Shown: positions 1 to 11,912, counted from the first letter of the stretch. The stretch: 64,000 nt of DNA from Gastrodia elata (GCA_016760335.1 CM028679.1:40726593-40790592); one strand, 5' to 3'. Program-made: numbers and translations. Notes: generated by a model not told the origin, from the sequence alone.

Positions 1-459
1 CCTCCACACAACTTCAAACCCTCATAACTTTGTACCTAGTGACCCAAATCTAATCAATATGAATCTTAAAATAATTAGGAGAACATTAGGAACACCCTGA
101 TAGTATTAGTTTTACAGCTGGGTACTTAGTTTGCTTAATAACTTTTAGAAACCTATCCTAATGACCATTAAAACCCTAGATATTGATTAAGCCATATCTC
201 AGTCAATTAAGTTTTAGATTGGAATTTGCATTCCTCTCTACCTAATGAATGATTCTTCTGATAAAGCAGTCACTAAACAAAAATATTAGAGTTTACATCT
301 AAGTTACCACAATATCCTGCTCAGAATAAAGAAGTATACGAATGAGAAATACATACATAGGTAAGATAAAATGCTCAAATTACATAGAACATACACTAAA
401 AGAAATCAGTAAGATATAAATAAACTAATTTAACTTATGAAATTGTTAGACGCTCAGGG
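1..459 (+). other. Leader of a decayed Ty3/gypsy element
   Basis: No ORF is present. A short block near 233-263 (tctacctaatg followed by ttcttctga) matches the leader just downstream of the primer binding site of the intact-order element at about 30700-30725. This part is therefore best read as the untranslated leader, and perhaps the LTR edge, of the element whose ORFs follow. The primer binding site itself is not recognisable here. Confidence 0.45.
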
Positions 460-843
460 ATGACGTTTTGGTGGTATCACCGGCAATTTGAGGCTATGTG
501 GGAGTATGTCTCCCAGTTCCACCAGTGGTACGGAAGGTACGTAGAAGGGGTATCGGAGCCCGGCGTCCGAGTGCTAGATCGACTACTTCAGCACGGCGCT
601 TTCAGGAGGTTTGACCTCCCAGTTTTAGCCAAGGAGTCGCTGAAATGGGCAAACTTCGTGTTTGAAGCTATTGATTGCCCAGACAATATTAGATTCTCCA
701 TAGTGTCTCTCCTCCTTCAAGACCAAGCCGAAGACTAGTGGAATGTCACCTTATGGGCACTCACCCACAAGCATGAGGGAATGTGGAAAGAGGCTACCTA
801 CGAAGACTTTTGTCATGCTTTTACTGCCAAATATATCGGATAG
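460..843 (+). pseudogene. Upstream capsid-like ORF (copy A) of a Tekay-like gypsy element
   Basis: An open frame of 92 codons ends in TAG at 736-738. The reading continues in the same frame as a coherent protein to a second stop at 841-843. The TAG replaces one of two tryptophans in a QDQAED-W-W pattern, and TYEDFCHAFTAKYI follows. This layout (amphipathic run, Q-D-x-A-E-x-W-W, then about 20 residues, then E-D-F-x-x-A-F-x-x-K-Y) is that of a retrotransposon gag capsid domain, and the genuine gag at 1292 has the same layout. Equivalent ORFs lie at 30900 and 55140 in the same position, upstream of gag. It could be a duplicated capsid module or an element-specific extra ORF. No function can be assigned. 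Confidence 0.6.
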
Positions 844-986
844 ATGTCTTAGCCTTTTTTCTATGCTATCTATTGTATCCTCCTGCATCGTGTATTTTAA
901 TTTTGAATGAATAATAGAGTTATCATATTTATTTTATCAAATTCTAAATTGGGCTATTATTTTATAAAACTCAGATTTGTACAACA

Positions 987-2056
987 ATGAATCCTAGACA
1001 GAGCTCTTCTCCCGCCACCTCCGGCAGTTCCTCCAGCGAGCTGAATGCCTTGCTTGAAGCAGTTAAGATCATGGTAGATTCCCATAACAAACAGGCCAAA
1101 AGAGCGGCCAAGATTCAAGCCCGACAAGCAGAACGTATGGAGCGGACTGAACATGGTGCTGGAATGAGTAGTGAGGGGCTATGGTGGTTTCAGTGTTTGA
1201 GCGATTCTGGCTCATTTAAGATATTTTGTGCCTCAGACCTCCTACCTTTGATGGGAGCCTCTCCGCCATCGACACAGCTAATTGAATAAAAATGGTGGAG
1301 AAGAACCTTACTAGCATCAAATGTCCGGATTCTAAAGTAATCCCTCTAACGACTCATCTCCTCCAAGATGAGGTAGAGTATTGGTGGGATAACATCCGCC
1401 ATACACTGTTCACGGACTTAGAGCTGGAAGACATCTATTGGGATAAATTCATAGAGGCATTCCAGACCCAGTACATCCCCACTTCCGCCAGGCATACAAT
1501 GGCAGATCAATTCCTCAAACTGCAGCAAGGGAATCGCTCAATTTCCGCGCATGAGTCTGAATTCCGACGACTATCAAGGTTCGCTTCTAACCTTGTCCCC
1601 ACAGAATCCGATCGATGCCATCGTTTTCAGAGTGGATTACGGCCCTCCATCCGGAGGCAGGTCGTTTCCCACTGCTCAACCAACTACACAAAACTTCTGG
1701 AATCTGCCAAGATGGTAGAACTCGATGAAGCATCCAAATCCAAGCGCAGCTATGGGAAGACAATATTCCAGCGCGAGAACCCTAGAAGAGCTAGGGTATA
1801 TCAAATTGAGGCAGGAGCTCCGTCGACAGACTTCTTCGATGGCTGCACTCGTCCCCCACCCATATGGACGATGCTACCATGGAACTGGAAACTGCTTCAA
1901 TTGCGGGAGGCCGGGTCACTCCTACTATCGGTGCAATTTCACTGATACTATCGACGGCAACCAGATCGATCACTCCAAACGATAACGAGTCTTCGATTTA
2001 TTCCAAAAGCTTGCGACAGTCCGCCCAGCACTGCCACCTCCTCCTTCCAGTCAACG
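987..2056 (+). pseudogene. gag polyprotein, Ty3/gypsy (Tekay-like), broken
   Basis: The frame starts MNPRQSSSP with a Ser-rich, then Lys/Arg-rich head. A frameshift near 1195 and a TGA at about 1284 (in place of Trp) lead into the capsid core from 1292, with LLQDEVEYWW and YWDKFIEAFQTQYI. A second frameshift near 1800 moves the reading into the frame that ends at 1985, which holds a zinc knuckle, CFNCGRPGHSYYRC (C-x2-C-x4-H-x4-C). Gag packages the element RNA. Similarity fades after about 2056, where AT microsatellite starts, so protease and pol are missing. The order head, capsid, knuckle is complete, which makes the gag call safe. The Tekay assignment rests on resemblance to the element at 27540. 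Confidence 0.85.
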
Positions 2057-2079
2057 GCGCGAGACAGAACGGAATAATA

Positions 2080-2390
2080 ATGTACTATAATATTTATAAT
2101 AGCATTATTATTATCATTTTAATAATTATAATGATAATAATAATGTACGAAAGATAGAATGAAAATGACTGTATAAATTGCAGAACATAATAATAATAAT
2201 AGTAATAATAATAAAATGAAAATGATAAAATAAAAATGCTTGAATTTAAATAGACAGTCATTTTATAAGATATGTATAATTTTCATTATTAATTAATGAG
2301 AACAATATTAATGAGAATGACGATATTTTATCATTATTATTTTTATAATAATGATTATTAAGTATGTATAAAATAAAAAATAAAGAAATA
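2080..2390. repeat. AT-rich microsatellite (ATA/ATT/AATAAT)
   Basis: Interrupted runs of taa/ata/att triplets separate the gag remnant from the reverse LTR piece. The ORF reading across the first part is low-complexity isoleucine/methionine and is not a gene. Confidence 0.8.
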
Positions 2391-3428
2391 GCAAAATAAT
2401 TTCTCCTCTTTTCTTCTCCCTTTTTTCTTTCTCTTATACTTCTCTTCTTACCTTAGGATTAGGATTGCCGGAAAGCGGAGGGAGGTTGGAATATGGTTGC
2501 TGGCCGGAATGGGGTGGCCAGACGACTGCTCGCTGGCTGTTGGCCGACTGAGGGGGGGTTGCGGCAGGAGGGAGCTAGCTGCTAGGTGGCCGCTGCCGCT
2601 GCAAGAGGCTGGCTGAGGGAGGGCTGGCTGGCTTGCAGGGAGGGGAGGACTGCTGGCTACTGGTAGGGGAATGGAGGGCTGCTGGGTTGGCTGGCTAGGG
2701 TTTGAAGGAGAAGAGGGGCTGTGGGGAATAAGGAAGGGAGGGGAAGGGTTTAAGTAGAGGGAGAGGAGGGGAGAGGGGGTTCAGCCAGGTGGACCGACGA
2801 ACCTGCGCAAAAACGGCGCAGGCGGCCCCTTCCTGGCGCGAAACTTTCCGCGCCAGCTGCGCCTATCGGTGAGTCGCGGGGGGGGGGGGGGGGTCGCAGG
2901 TTAGGGGGGAGAAGAAGGAATTAGGAAAATTCAAAAATATATATATAATTATTTCAACTTAAATTATTCGCATTTTTCCGCCGTTTGAAGTCCAAAAATA
3001 ACGAAACTTGACACCGAGGTGTGTTTCAATATAACGAACACATTCGCGCCAAAGATTTTCGATTCGAATAAATATTTTATTTTATATTAATTTTTGAGGT
3101 TTAAAACCTCAAAAATTAACCACGATCAAACTGGCCCTCAGAATTTGATGAAACTTTTCGAACAGCCTTTAAATAATATACTTATCACAATGACACTGAA
3201 AATGATGAATTCAGACACGTATTTCAATATTCATGATTTATTGGATTTAAATAATTCAAAAAATTAAAGAGGGAGTTTCTATTTTCCGAATTCTCTTAAA
3301 CTAAGGCACTTTGAACTAAAAATTATTTCTATAGAAATTTTGTTTGCCCTAATTTGAAATTCCCCGAGGTCCTGATGTCTGAGGCAGGTTCTGACCTAAT
3401 TTGAAAAGTAACGACATTGGTCGTTACA
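2390..3428 (-). mobile_element. Partial LTR of a Tekay-like gypsy element, reverse orientation
   Basis: Read on the minus strand from 3428, it begins TGTAACGACC, like the LTR starts at 13856, 27540, 36075, 39522 and 48081. It has the same order of parts: AT-rich opening, then a GC-rich island (here about 2455-2900), then a pyrimidine/AT tract. The downstream part of the LTR is missing. The first 21 bases form a hairpin, GTAACGAC/GTCGTTAC. Confidence 0.6.
2878..2893 (+). repeat. G16 homopolymer
   Basis: Sixteen consecutive G residues lie in the GC-rich island of the reverse LTR piece. The exact length may be a sequencing or assembly estimate. Confidence 0.9.
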
Positions 3429-6400
3429 TTTAAAATAGTAGTTGCCTTGCTGTTTCAACCAAGCTGCTAGTCTCCCAGTTGTCACCAAACAGTTGTAGAT
3501 CTCCTTGCTAGACCTTTCCATTTATCGTTCAGCCCTGCTTTAAGATCATATATTTCTCTCAGCCCCAATCAACAACTGCTTCCATACAGTTATAAACAAA
3601 ATACTTTCCTTGGTTTCTTCCAAGAAAGAAGTTTTTGTCTAGATCAATCCCCAATTAATCCTTTTTCTTGGCAACAATCTAACTCTAATATCGAGAGGGA
3701 TAGTACATGCTAAAGTTTAATTTTCAACATGGCATATACCTAATACAAGCTAAAAGAGATTATTTATAAACCCAATGTCATGAAAATATAAAAGAAATAT
3801 TGGAGGAAAAAATTGAAGGGAAAACGCTAAGAGAAAATAATTAATAAATAAGATATGTTTAATATAAGATCATTTAATTAAATAAACTAAGCCTACTTAT
3901 TTACATTGTACTGATCCCTCATATTTTCTAAAGATATTAAAACAGCATAATTACTAAAACTGGGTGAACTAGATGCCGTTAAAATTGTTATTCCCCAATT
4001 TCCATAAATATCTCTTCCTGATATGGAAATAACTCTTGTTTAGTTCCCCCTTAACACTGATGCCGATGACTAGACTTGGATATTCTTCATCTTCGAACTC
4101 TTGATCAAATAACTCTAATGGCTTTCCTTATATTAAAATACCATTAAAAAACATCCAAAAATGGATAGTTTCTTTCTTGCCTTGGCAAAGTTTTACCAAT
4201 ATGAATGGTAATAATATGTGTGTCCATGTTGGTTAACTAAAAACTGCCTTTATGTTGCATCACCAAGAGCATCCCTTGTTTCACAATTATACTGTTCAAG
4301 CCACAGTTACTGAAACAAGTAGGAAATCATATATCAGTAAAGATATCTTCCAGGATGGAACTCTTCAGTTATTCATGAAACGAGAGAAAGCAGTCTAGTA
4401 GTGATTTCATATCAACCAGGTTCTTTGCTCATTAAGCTATCCATGTTTTCAAAATTCAAAATCATTCCATGTTACATCTGAAAACTACCAGACATAATTT
4501 GTAACGGCTAAATGAAATAAAGTGGTTCAGTATTGAGTATAAAGCTCAACACGATAAACATATGATATGAAAAAGACAAACATGTGAAACAGAAGCGCCA
4601 AACATTGCATAGCAAATTTGTTCCCACAGTATTATTAAATATTTTACCTTCATAGTTTAAGAGCAACAACATAATAGATTATTATTTTTTATTTGTAACT
4701 GAGAATGAAAAAAGAAGAAACAAGTTAGTAAAAACTACTTACTGATTTCCATACAGGCTCATCTGTACTGCAACATCATTAAGACCAATTATGAAAATGA
4801 GTTAGATTACTCATAATTATTAATTCAAAAAAATAAGCAGGATAATGATGTCATTTGAGGAACAAAAATTCATCAAAAAGAAACAATTCTTAAAAAATAA
4901 ACTATCTAAAATCATCACCACAAGTGAGTGAATCGTTAATTAAGATAAACATATTCAACTTCCCACAATAATTGCAAGTAAATGTTGATGCTTGTCAATG
5001 CAAATGGCTGCATACAAGAAAAGGCACTCAATAAATTATAAATTTATGAATTTATTGGCGCATACATACAGGCAAATGAATTTGAAAGAAGAACAGCTTG
5101 TGCAACATTTTGATCCATCGTCATTGACAATGTTGTATGTTAAAATATCACTTTCCTAGAAAGGCTTAACTAATAGCAACTCACCATGTTGAAAGTACCT
5201 AGCAATAAACAGTTTTAGAAGAAGTAGAATTTTTCCCCAAGACAAAGAACCTAGAGGGATGACTCCGACAATTAAATTAATTGCAGTATAGTTAAAATTT
5301 AAATCACAAGGAACCCTCTTACATAGAAATGCACGCTACCCATCATTAGATTGAACTTAAGAATAAATAATAAGCATAAATTGAAAATAAATTAATAAAC
5401 AAATGCAACTCATGTTGATGGTAAAGATACTTGTCAGCTTGAGGTGACCAAATTGAACCATCATAGCATCCTAGCTCCTATCTTTTTTATCCATGATTTG
5501 TCTCAACCTAAGGCTTCCTACCCAACCAAATTCAATGGCCCAGTTCTTTCACCTTGAAAAGTTTGATTCCATATAGCACAACAAAAATCATCAAATGCAG
5601 TGATAAAAGTTAAACAACCAGTTATTAAGGTGTCTCCCGAATTCAAATGGTATCTTTATAATGGCAAGCAATGGCAGATAAAATAGCAGTGAATTAAGCA
5701 CCAGTTATATCGTTGTTAGTAAGAGATAACATAGTATGGCATCAAGATAATGAAAAACCAAACTTTGCTCCATTTGTGAGTATGAATTTATTCAGCTAAT
5801 TATAGTGCAAGCTTAAATTTTACATTATAATCAGAAATTATTAAATGAAATCAAGTTGCTTTTTAGCTTACACATTCATTAATATAAGAGTTAAGAGTTC
5901 ATAAGCTAGCAGTATGTTAGTTCGTTCAGTTAAATCTGGTACTTGCATACCATTTCCCTTGATAGGTCCCTTAGTTGACTAAGGAGCTGTTTGGAAAGCT
6001 GCAGAACTTGTAATAATCCTTAGTTCAATTTAGCTTTGATTTTGTGGCAATTTTGGAATTTAATCCTAAGAGGATATTATCATAATTTTACAAATAAAGC
6101 ATCGGATTTGTGGTTTCAAATTTCTGCCACAATTTTATTTTATTTTGAAGTTTTTTTGGTGAAATTTTGAAAATTTTCAAATTAATTTTGATTCTAAGAA
6201 TTCCTAAGAAAAACCAAAATTCTACTTAGCACAAGAGGCCCACGTGCCTCAAAATAGCCTAGCCAACCACCCATCTATCCTCATGTACATTGCTAGCCGC
6301 AGAAAGAAAAAAACATTGGCAAACTTTCAAAGTGAATTCAACTCCATCTCCACCTTATTTTCCTCTACCACTTATTCTAGCTGCAACCATTACTTGCACC

Positions 6401-7624
6401 AAAAATTCAAAAGGTTAACATTTCTGATTTAGTGATTCGGCGGTGGCATTGATCAAGTTAAACTTCATCATCACTGACATCATTTTTAATGTATTATTTT
6501 TATAATTATTTTCTATTTTGATCAATTTGGATTAATTGTTTCCTTTCAATCGAACCAATCGAAGGTTAAGCCATCCAATTTTAAGTTAAGTGAAAGTTTC
6601 AGCATCAGATTTGTTTCTAATAAATTCCTCCCTCATCAGCAGCACCCCTAAGATAATATTTTTTGAAAATTTCTGTTTTGATTCTCTAGAACAGAAGTAG
6701 TTCTATAACAAATCAAATATTTTCATTCTGATTTAGGTTATTGCAACGATGGTAAGAGAGAACTCCATTTCTAAGTTCTAATACTATTTCAATACATTAA
6801 ATATGTAAGAATCTAAATTTAACCTTTTGATCTTTGGCTTTATAGCATCGACGACAACTTGTTTAATCCCTAATGCATTTGGCGCAAAATAAAACTGAGA
6901 TTTGAGCCTCTTTCCCCCATATTTTGATTCAAAAATTAATAAATTTCTTTCCTATTCCAAGATACTTTTGCATTCCGATTAGGTTTATGCTTGCAAGGAC
7001 AAACCCTAGAAGAGTCATACACCTCCCAAAATTATCAAGGCATATATGCTTCAGGCTTATCGTTTGTGGAGTTAATAATTACTAGATTAAGGATTAGCTA
7101 ATCTAAACTAACAAAAAACTAAAATATAATAAAACTATTTGGCTTGACTTTTATGACTTTAGTTATTTTTGTTAACTTTAGGGTAAATAATTTAAATAAA
7201 TCAGATAAGCTTAAAAAACTAAGCTAAGCTACTAAATTATTCATGAGTAGCTAAACTAAGTTAAGCCAATATAAGCACAAAATAAACAAATGATTAGTGT
7301 TAAGTTTAGCCAGTGTACATGCAATCCAATTTTACTAAAATCTCATATTAGTTTAGGTTAGTGTTAAAGATTTGTAAGACAATAAAACCCTTAAAACTTA
7401 ATCATCAATATTCAATCATTTTAGATCTCCAAAACCTGGTAATTATAATTTTGCATGGTAATAAATTGTCTAGATTCTACTAATTATATTAATGTCATTT
7501 TAAATTGGTAACAAATTATGCATCCATATTAAAAATTTCCTCAAGTGTAGCTCCCAACTTTTTCAATCTAGATCACCACTTAGCTCAAAAAGGACTTAAT
7601 AAATTCATAAACCAAGATTAATTA
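3429..7624. other. AT-rich stretch without a recognised gene
   Basis: There are no long ORFs and no LTR landmarks. A 62-codon plus-strand frame at 6244-6432 has no recognisable features. A minus-strand stretch at about 4025-4130 reads as a plausible short exon (acidic, then a beta-like run) but has no confirmed splice sites. An imperfect AT palindrome lies at 5029-5057. The region may be intron or intergenic sequence of the PSD2-like gene whose first exons lie at 12122-12459 and which would run leftward. Confidence 0.4.
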
Positions 7625-8900
7625 AACCTCAGCAACAACACCAAGCCGCAATTCCATTGTGGGGTCGGGTACATAGATCCTTTGCAAAGCCACTTCCTAA
7701 GTTTCAAATAGAAAATATCCTTTTTAATGGTTTCTTCTCATTCTTTTTGGTCTCCCTCTTCCTCTTTTAACATGAAAAACATTCATACACTCAATTTTTC
7801 TATTAGGAGCATTAAACATTCTATGCTTAATATGCTTGGACTATCTAAGACAACATATATAATCTTATCCACTATTAGATCCACTCCAACCTTGCTATGA
7901 AAAAACTCATTTCTCATTCTATCATTTCAAGTATACGCACTCATCCATCTCAGCATTCTCATCTCTATAACATTTTTCTTTGTTGGCCAATATTAATTCC
8001 CCAATAACATAGTCGATCGTATAGCTTCTCTATAAATTTTTTATTTAATTTTGAGTGGGAACTTTCAATCACACAATACTTGCAAGAGCTCCTCCATTTC
8101 ATCCAACCAGCTTGGATCTTATTAATCACATCGCTCTTTATTCTGACATTAATTTAAACAGCTGAACCAAGATATTTGACCTTCTTGCTCTTCTTGATAG
8201 CATGCTCCTCAATAGTTGTCCTTGAGATTATGGCCCTGTTACGATTAAACTTACACTCCATATATTCAATTTTAAATTCATTAAAACAACTCTTTAGATT
8301 CAAAAGTAGTCATCAACAACTCGAGTTTTACTTTAGCTCTATCCTAGTATTATCAATTATAAGTAAGATATATGCAAATACCATGCAACAAGAAACCTCC
8401 TATTGAAAGTGTTGAATAAGAACATCCATACACAAAGCAAAAATATATGCACTTAGAGTAAAGATTTGATGTAATCCAATAAGTATAAGAAAATTATTAA
8501 ACAAACTGTCTTGCAATCAAACACAAGTTATTGTCCTATTATACATATCTTAAATAATATTAATATATGCCACACATTTTTTTCTATTCATAACTTTCCA
8601 AGGAACCTCTTGGTACTTTATCATAAAGCCTTATAAGAATTAATAAATACTAAATGATACATAGAATAAAACCAAATTGATTTTATGAAATACAAGCATT
8701 CTTTTATAATATGTATTCAATTAGTCTCTTTCAAAGTTTCAATGTAAAATAACTCAATTCTCCTATAATTTGCAATATTGAGAATCACCTTTTTTCTTAT
8801 AAATAGGAATAACAATATTATTTATTCACCTTTTTTCACACATTGATAGGGATGTCATACAATCCTGTAACTTTTTCACTCTTCATCATTTTAAGACATT
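7625..8900 (-). pseudogene. RTE-type LINE, 3' part of the reverse transcriptase, dead
   Basis: On the minus strand, fragments in several frames line up in the order of an RTE reverse transcriptase. They are IPIYKKKGD (about 8790), KALYDKVPRG (about 8630), LSAYIFALCMDVL (about 8445), the active-site region FAYIL, where the family has F-A-D-D, then KIEYMECKFNRNR (about 8260), KVKYLGS and EMRMLRWMSAY (about 7950). The 3' end at 7625-7680 is the characteristic plant RTE tail: a GACCCCAC motif followed by ttg-type repeats. The loss of both catalytic Asp and many stops show that it is inactive. The 5' part (endonuclease) is not found; 5' truncation is usual for LINEs. Confidence 0.85.
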
Positions 8901-9278
8901 CCAAATCTCAATCTTAAAACCTACTAAATGAAAGTACAATTTATATTATTTTTATACTAATTATATTCCTTATATTAATTATATCGGTACAACTTTCACT
9001 AAAAAATTTAGTGAACTAATACATTCATCTATATTAAATATATTTATTCATAAGAAAAACTATCTTTAATTTATTTTAATTGAGTTAAGTCCTTAATTCT
9101 TCAATCTCAAAATTTGGCTAGTTTGTATATATATTTATCTCCCTCAGTAATTTCTAATTTATTAAATAAATTTGTAATGATGCAATCTTAATATCATGTT
9201 AAATTTTTTTTTCAATTCTTATTATTCTTATATTCAAACCATTCTTTATAACAAATGTATTTTTTAATCATTAGTTAA
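8901..9278. other. AT-rich spacer, nothing recognised
   Basis: Very AT-rich sequence between the LINE and the PIF-like element. It may hold further 5' sequence of the LINE, but I cannot read it. Confidence 0.3.
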
Positions 9279-10138
9279 GGGGTTGTTTGAAATGCTGAAA
9301 TTGGAGAGCAAAGTAAGATGTTTACTAGGAAATCTAAATTTCAGGTGTTTGGTTTATTGAAATTGCAGATAAAGTAAAATTATAAGTTTTTAGTGGCTTA
9401 TAAATAGCCGTGGGTAAAAACTTTACTCCCGGTTTGAGCGGTTTTCTATTACGCAAAAAAACAGATCTACTTCTCATTCGGAGTGTCTTCTTGATCTGAT
9501 TATTCCTGTTCGAATTAAGGAACAAAGCTCGTCGAAGCTTCTTCTTGTTCAAAGCTCGTTCGGAGGATCTGATTCACCTTGTTTGGAGCATCGAAGCTTC
9601 TTCTCTATCAAATTCTTCTCATTTGAACAGAGGAACAGAGCTCGCCAGAGCTTCTTCTCGTCGAAGACGATGTCTGTGATCCAATTCTTCTCGTTGATTC
9701 TTCGAAGACAAAGCTTGGATCGATTTGCCAAGAGATGCCTTTGTTCGATTCACAACATCGCAGACATCTCCAGTCTGATTCGGTGGTTCGAAGTGGTTGT
9801 GAGCTCGTAGCGGCAAAGTCAAGCTTCGAAGTCGCATCAATTCACCGGTTTTAAGTGGCAAAGCTTCAATTCACAGTGATTTGCAGAGCTTTGAGTCACA
9901 ACGATTAGTCGAGCTTCTATTTGATTTGCCACGCTTCAATTAGATTCAATTTGCCAAAATTCATCACTCGAGGCTAATCTTACTCGTGAATTCCCTCAGA
10001 AGTATATCATACTCCTTACATTATTCATTCCAAGAAAAAAATAGTCAATCAAAAGTAAAATAATCAAATTATACAATATTCAAATTATACTGTAATCAAA
10101 TTACTTTAACCCAAAAACTCTGCATTCCAAACTACCCC
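9279..10138. mobile_element. Non-autonomous PIF/Harbinger-like DNA element, 860 bp
   Basis: The left end GGGGTTGTTTGAAATGC and the right end, read inward on the minus strand as GGGGTAGTTTGGAATGC, are imperfect terminal inverted repeats. They are flanked on both sides by TAA (9276-9278 and 10139-10141). GGGG-starting ends with a 3-bp TAA/TTA duplication are typical of PIF/Harbinger. No transposase is encoded. The small ORFs inside arise from a pyrimidine-rich segment (9470-9700) built of repeated gaagcttcttctc-like words. A hAT origin is less likely because hAT elements make 8-bp duplications. Confidence 0.65.
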
Positions 10139-10599
10139 TAAATATCTTAATTTCACCATCAAACATATTTGCTATTAAAGGTTGCCCTGTTTGCTATTAA
10201 AGGTTGTCCAACATTCCTCAAAATCTAATTATCAATATTTTAAGAATTCACTTCTGAAAATATTATATTATCCTTCATAAATTTAGCATCTAACTTTAGA
10301 AGATATTTAAATTTAACATTATTATTCTTACACCTAATTTTTAAATATAAAACAATCGATTAATTTTAAATTGTCAAATAAATATCTTGAATAATCTTAT
10401 AATTCTTATAAAATAAATGATCTCTTTTAAAGAGAAAATAATCAATCTATTTTTTAAAATTTCACTTATATATGTTAGCATTTTCTCATTTTTTAAAGTA
10501 CTGATAATAATGAGATTATAAGTTAAAGTAAACAACAAATCAACTTACTAAAATTTGAGAGAGATAAGCCTTAGACAACTAGCTGGCAACACTATACAT
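10139..10599. other. AT-rich spacer, nothing recognised
   Basis: AT-rich sequence with no ORF and no clear repeat landmark. The true 5' start of the following LTR may lie within its last part. Confidence 0.3.
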
Positions 10600-10966
10600 A
10601 ATTTATGTAAGCTTGCAGGTAGCCAAACGCATCGATTATTGCACCCAAGCGTGATGCGCCTAAAATCGATGTGCCTAGATGCAGAGTTAATCTGCGTCAA
10701 GAAGAAATGTGCCCAAGCGCGTCGTAATTGTTGCAAATCTATCCATGGGCTTGGCAGGATTACCCTCAATTATCCCACCTAAACATGCCCAAAAGGGTTT
10801 CGATCTGCACCTGAGCGGGCCTAGAAAGGAAAGTTACGGGCCATATAAAGAGTCGCACACCTAAGTGGGTTTTAGTCCGTGCCCAAGCGGCTCGATTAGA
10901 AAAGACTCGAGCTACTGGATCACCACCTCACGCGCTCAAGTGTGCCCAGTGTGTCGGCGTTTCACC

Positions 10967-10975
10967 TATAAATAG
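10967..10975 (+). promoter_or_regulatory. TATA box (TATAAATAG) in LTR
   Basis: TATAAATAG follows the GC-word part of the LTR and is followed by a plausible leader. This fits the U3 promoter of the LTR. Confidence 0.6.
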
Positions 10976-11176
10976 GGTGCCTTGTCCATCCTTATTTCAC
11001 ACCGCTTAGCAATAAGAAAAGCTTTTTCGAACAATCATAAGAAGATATAAGGCACTCTAAATAAAATTGAAAGCTCTCTTAAAATTTAGAAAAATTATAG
11101 TTCTTGAGAACTTCACCTCAAGTATTTTTGTAAATGTTTTTATTTAAAATTCTTTTTATAGCCTTATTCTTGAAAG

Positions 11177-11603
11177 ATGCAAGAAATTTTGGCAGCTATG
11201 CCAAGCACAGTTTGCAAGGGAGAGATAATTGAAGAAGGTCTGCCTATGCACTGCTTTAGGAAGAAGGGAAGGCTCAGCACCTTCATGGCTAAGGAGTGAG
11301 AAGAAGGGATCAAGGAAACAACGCCTTGGGACAGCTTTGAGAATGAGGGGACTTTCACAACTCTGCGGTCAAAGCGTCTAAAGTAGTAGTTGTGCAAGAG
11401 ATTTTGGCAGCTATGCAAAGTACAATTTGCAAGGGAGAGATAATTGAGGAAGCTCCACCTCTGCACTGCTTAGGAAGGAGGGAAGGCTCAATAGCTACGT
11501 GGCTAAAAAGTGTGAAGAAGGGATCAAAGAGACAACGCCTCAGGACAGCTTGAGAATGAGGGCACTTCACAACTCTGCGGTCAAAATGTCCAAAGTAGTG
11601 GTT
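11177..11603 (+). repeat. Tandem duplication, two units of about 215 bp
   Basis: Unit 1 (11177-11391) and unit 2 (11392-11603) are clearly homologous throughout. Both have ttttggcagctatg near the start, gggagagataattga, aagaagggatcaa and actctgcggtcaaa near the end. They differ by scattered substitutions and small indels. Plus-strand frame 1 of unit 1 reads open for about 40 codons from an ATG, but the frame is not kept in unit 2, so coding is not supported. Confidence 0.9.
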
Positions 11604-11912
11604 GTACGAACTTCTCCGCCTGCTGTGATATTAGCAAATAATGAGTGACTCATTGTTCAAGTGAATTTCCAGAAAAGACGAACTTTCAAAGAGTGGACAT
11701 AGAATCAAGGGACACAATCACTATAAATCTCAATGTAGCTTCTTTACTTGCCTTTAGTTTTTTGTTTTTGTTTGTGCTTGTATGTTTTTCTTAAATTAAC
11801 TTGTATATCTCAAACTCAAAACATAATCTAAGTAAGAGTTTTTTAAGTTCAAACTCTAAGCTAGAAAACCAATTCACCTCCTCTTAGTAGTATACATTTG
11901 GTTCACCAACAC

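Larger units (their letters stand above)
10600..11912 (+). mobile_element. Copia-like (SIRE/Maximus-like) LTR, probably solo, 5' edge uncertain
   Basis: A TATA box (10967) is followed by a leader-like tract. The sequence ends near 11912 in a stretch ending accaaca after aattcacctcctctt, which is how copia LTRs of the SIRE type usually end. The first part has repeated GC words of the form gcccaagcg. A 215-bp tandem duplication lies between the TATA box and the 3' end. No primer binding site or internal domains follow, so it looks like a solo LTR. I could not confirm a target duplication or the exact start. It would lie in an intron of, or next to, the PSD2-like gene. Confidence 0.45.

Noticed and set aside
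5029..5057. AT-rich palindrome (caataaattat ... aatttattg)
   Set aside because: Imperfect and isolated in AT-rich DNA; no terminator or element context.
8176..8406. Plus-strand ORF of 76 aa, membrane-like composition
   Set aside because: Shadow of the LINE reverse transcriptase on the minus strand.
11164..11570. Two minus-strand ORFs that resemble each other
   Set aside because: They resemble each other only because of the 215-bp tandem duplication; no domain and different lengths.
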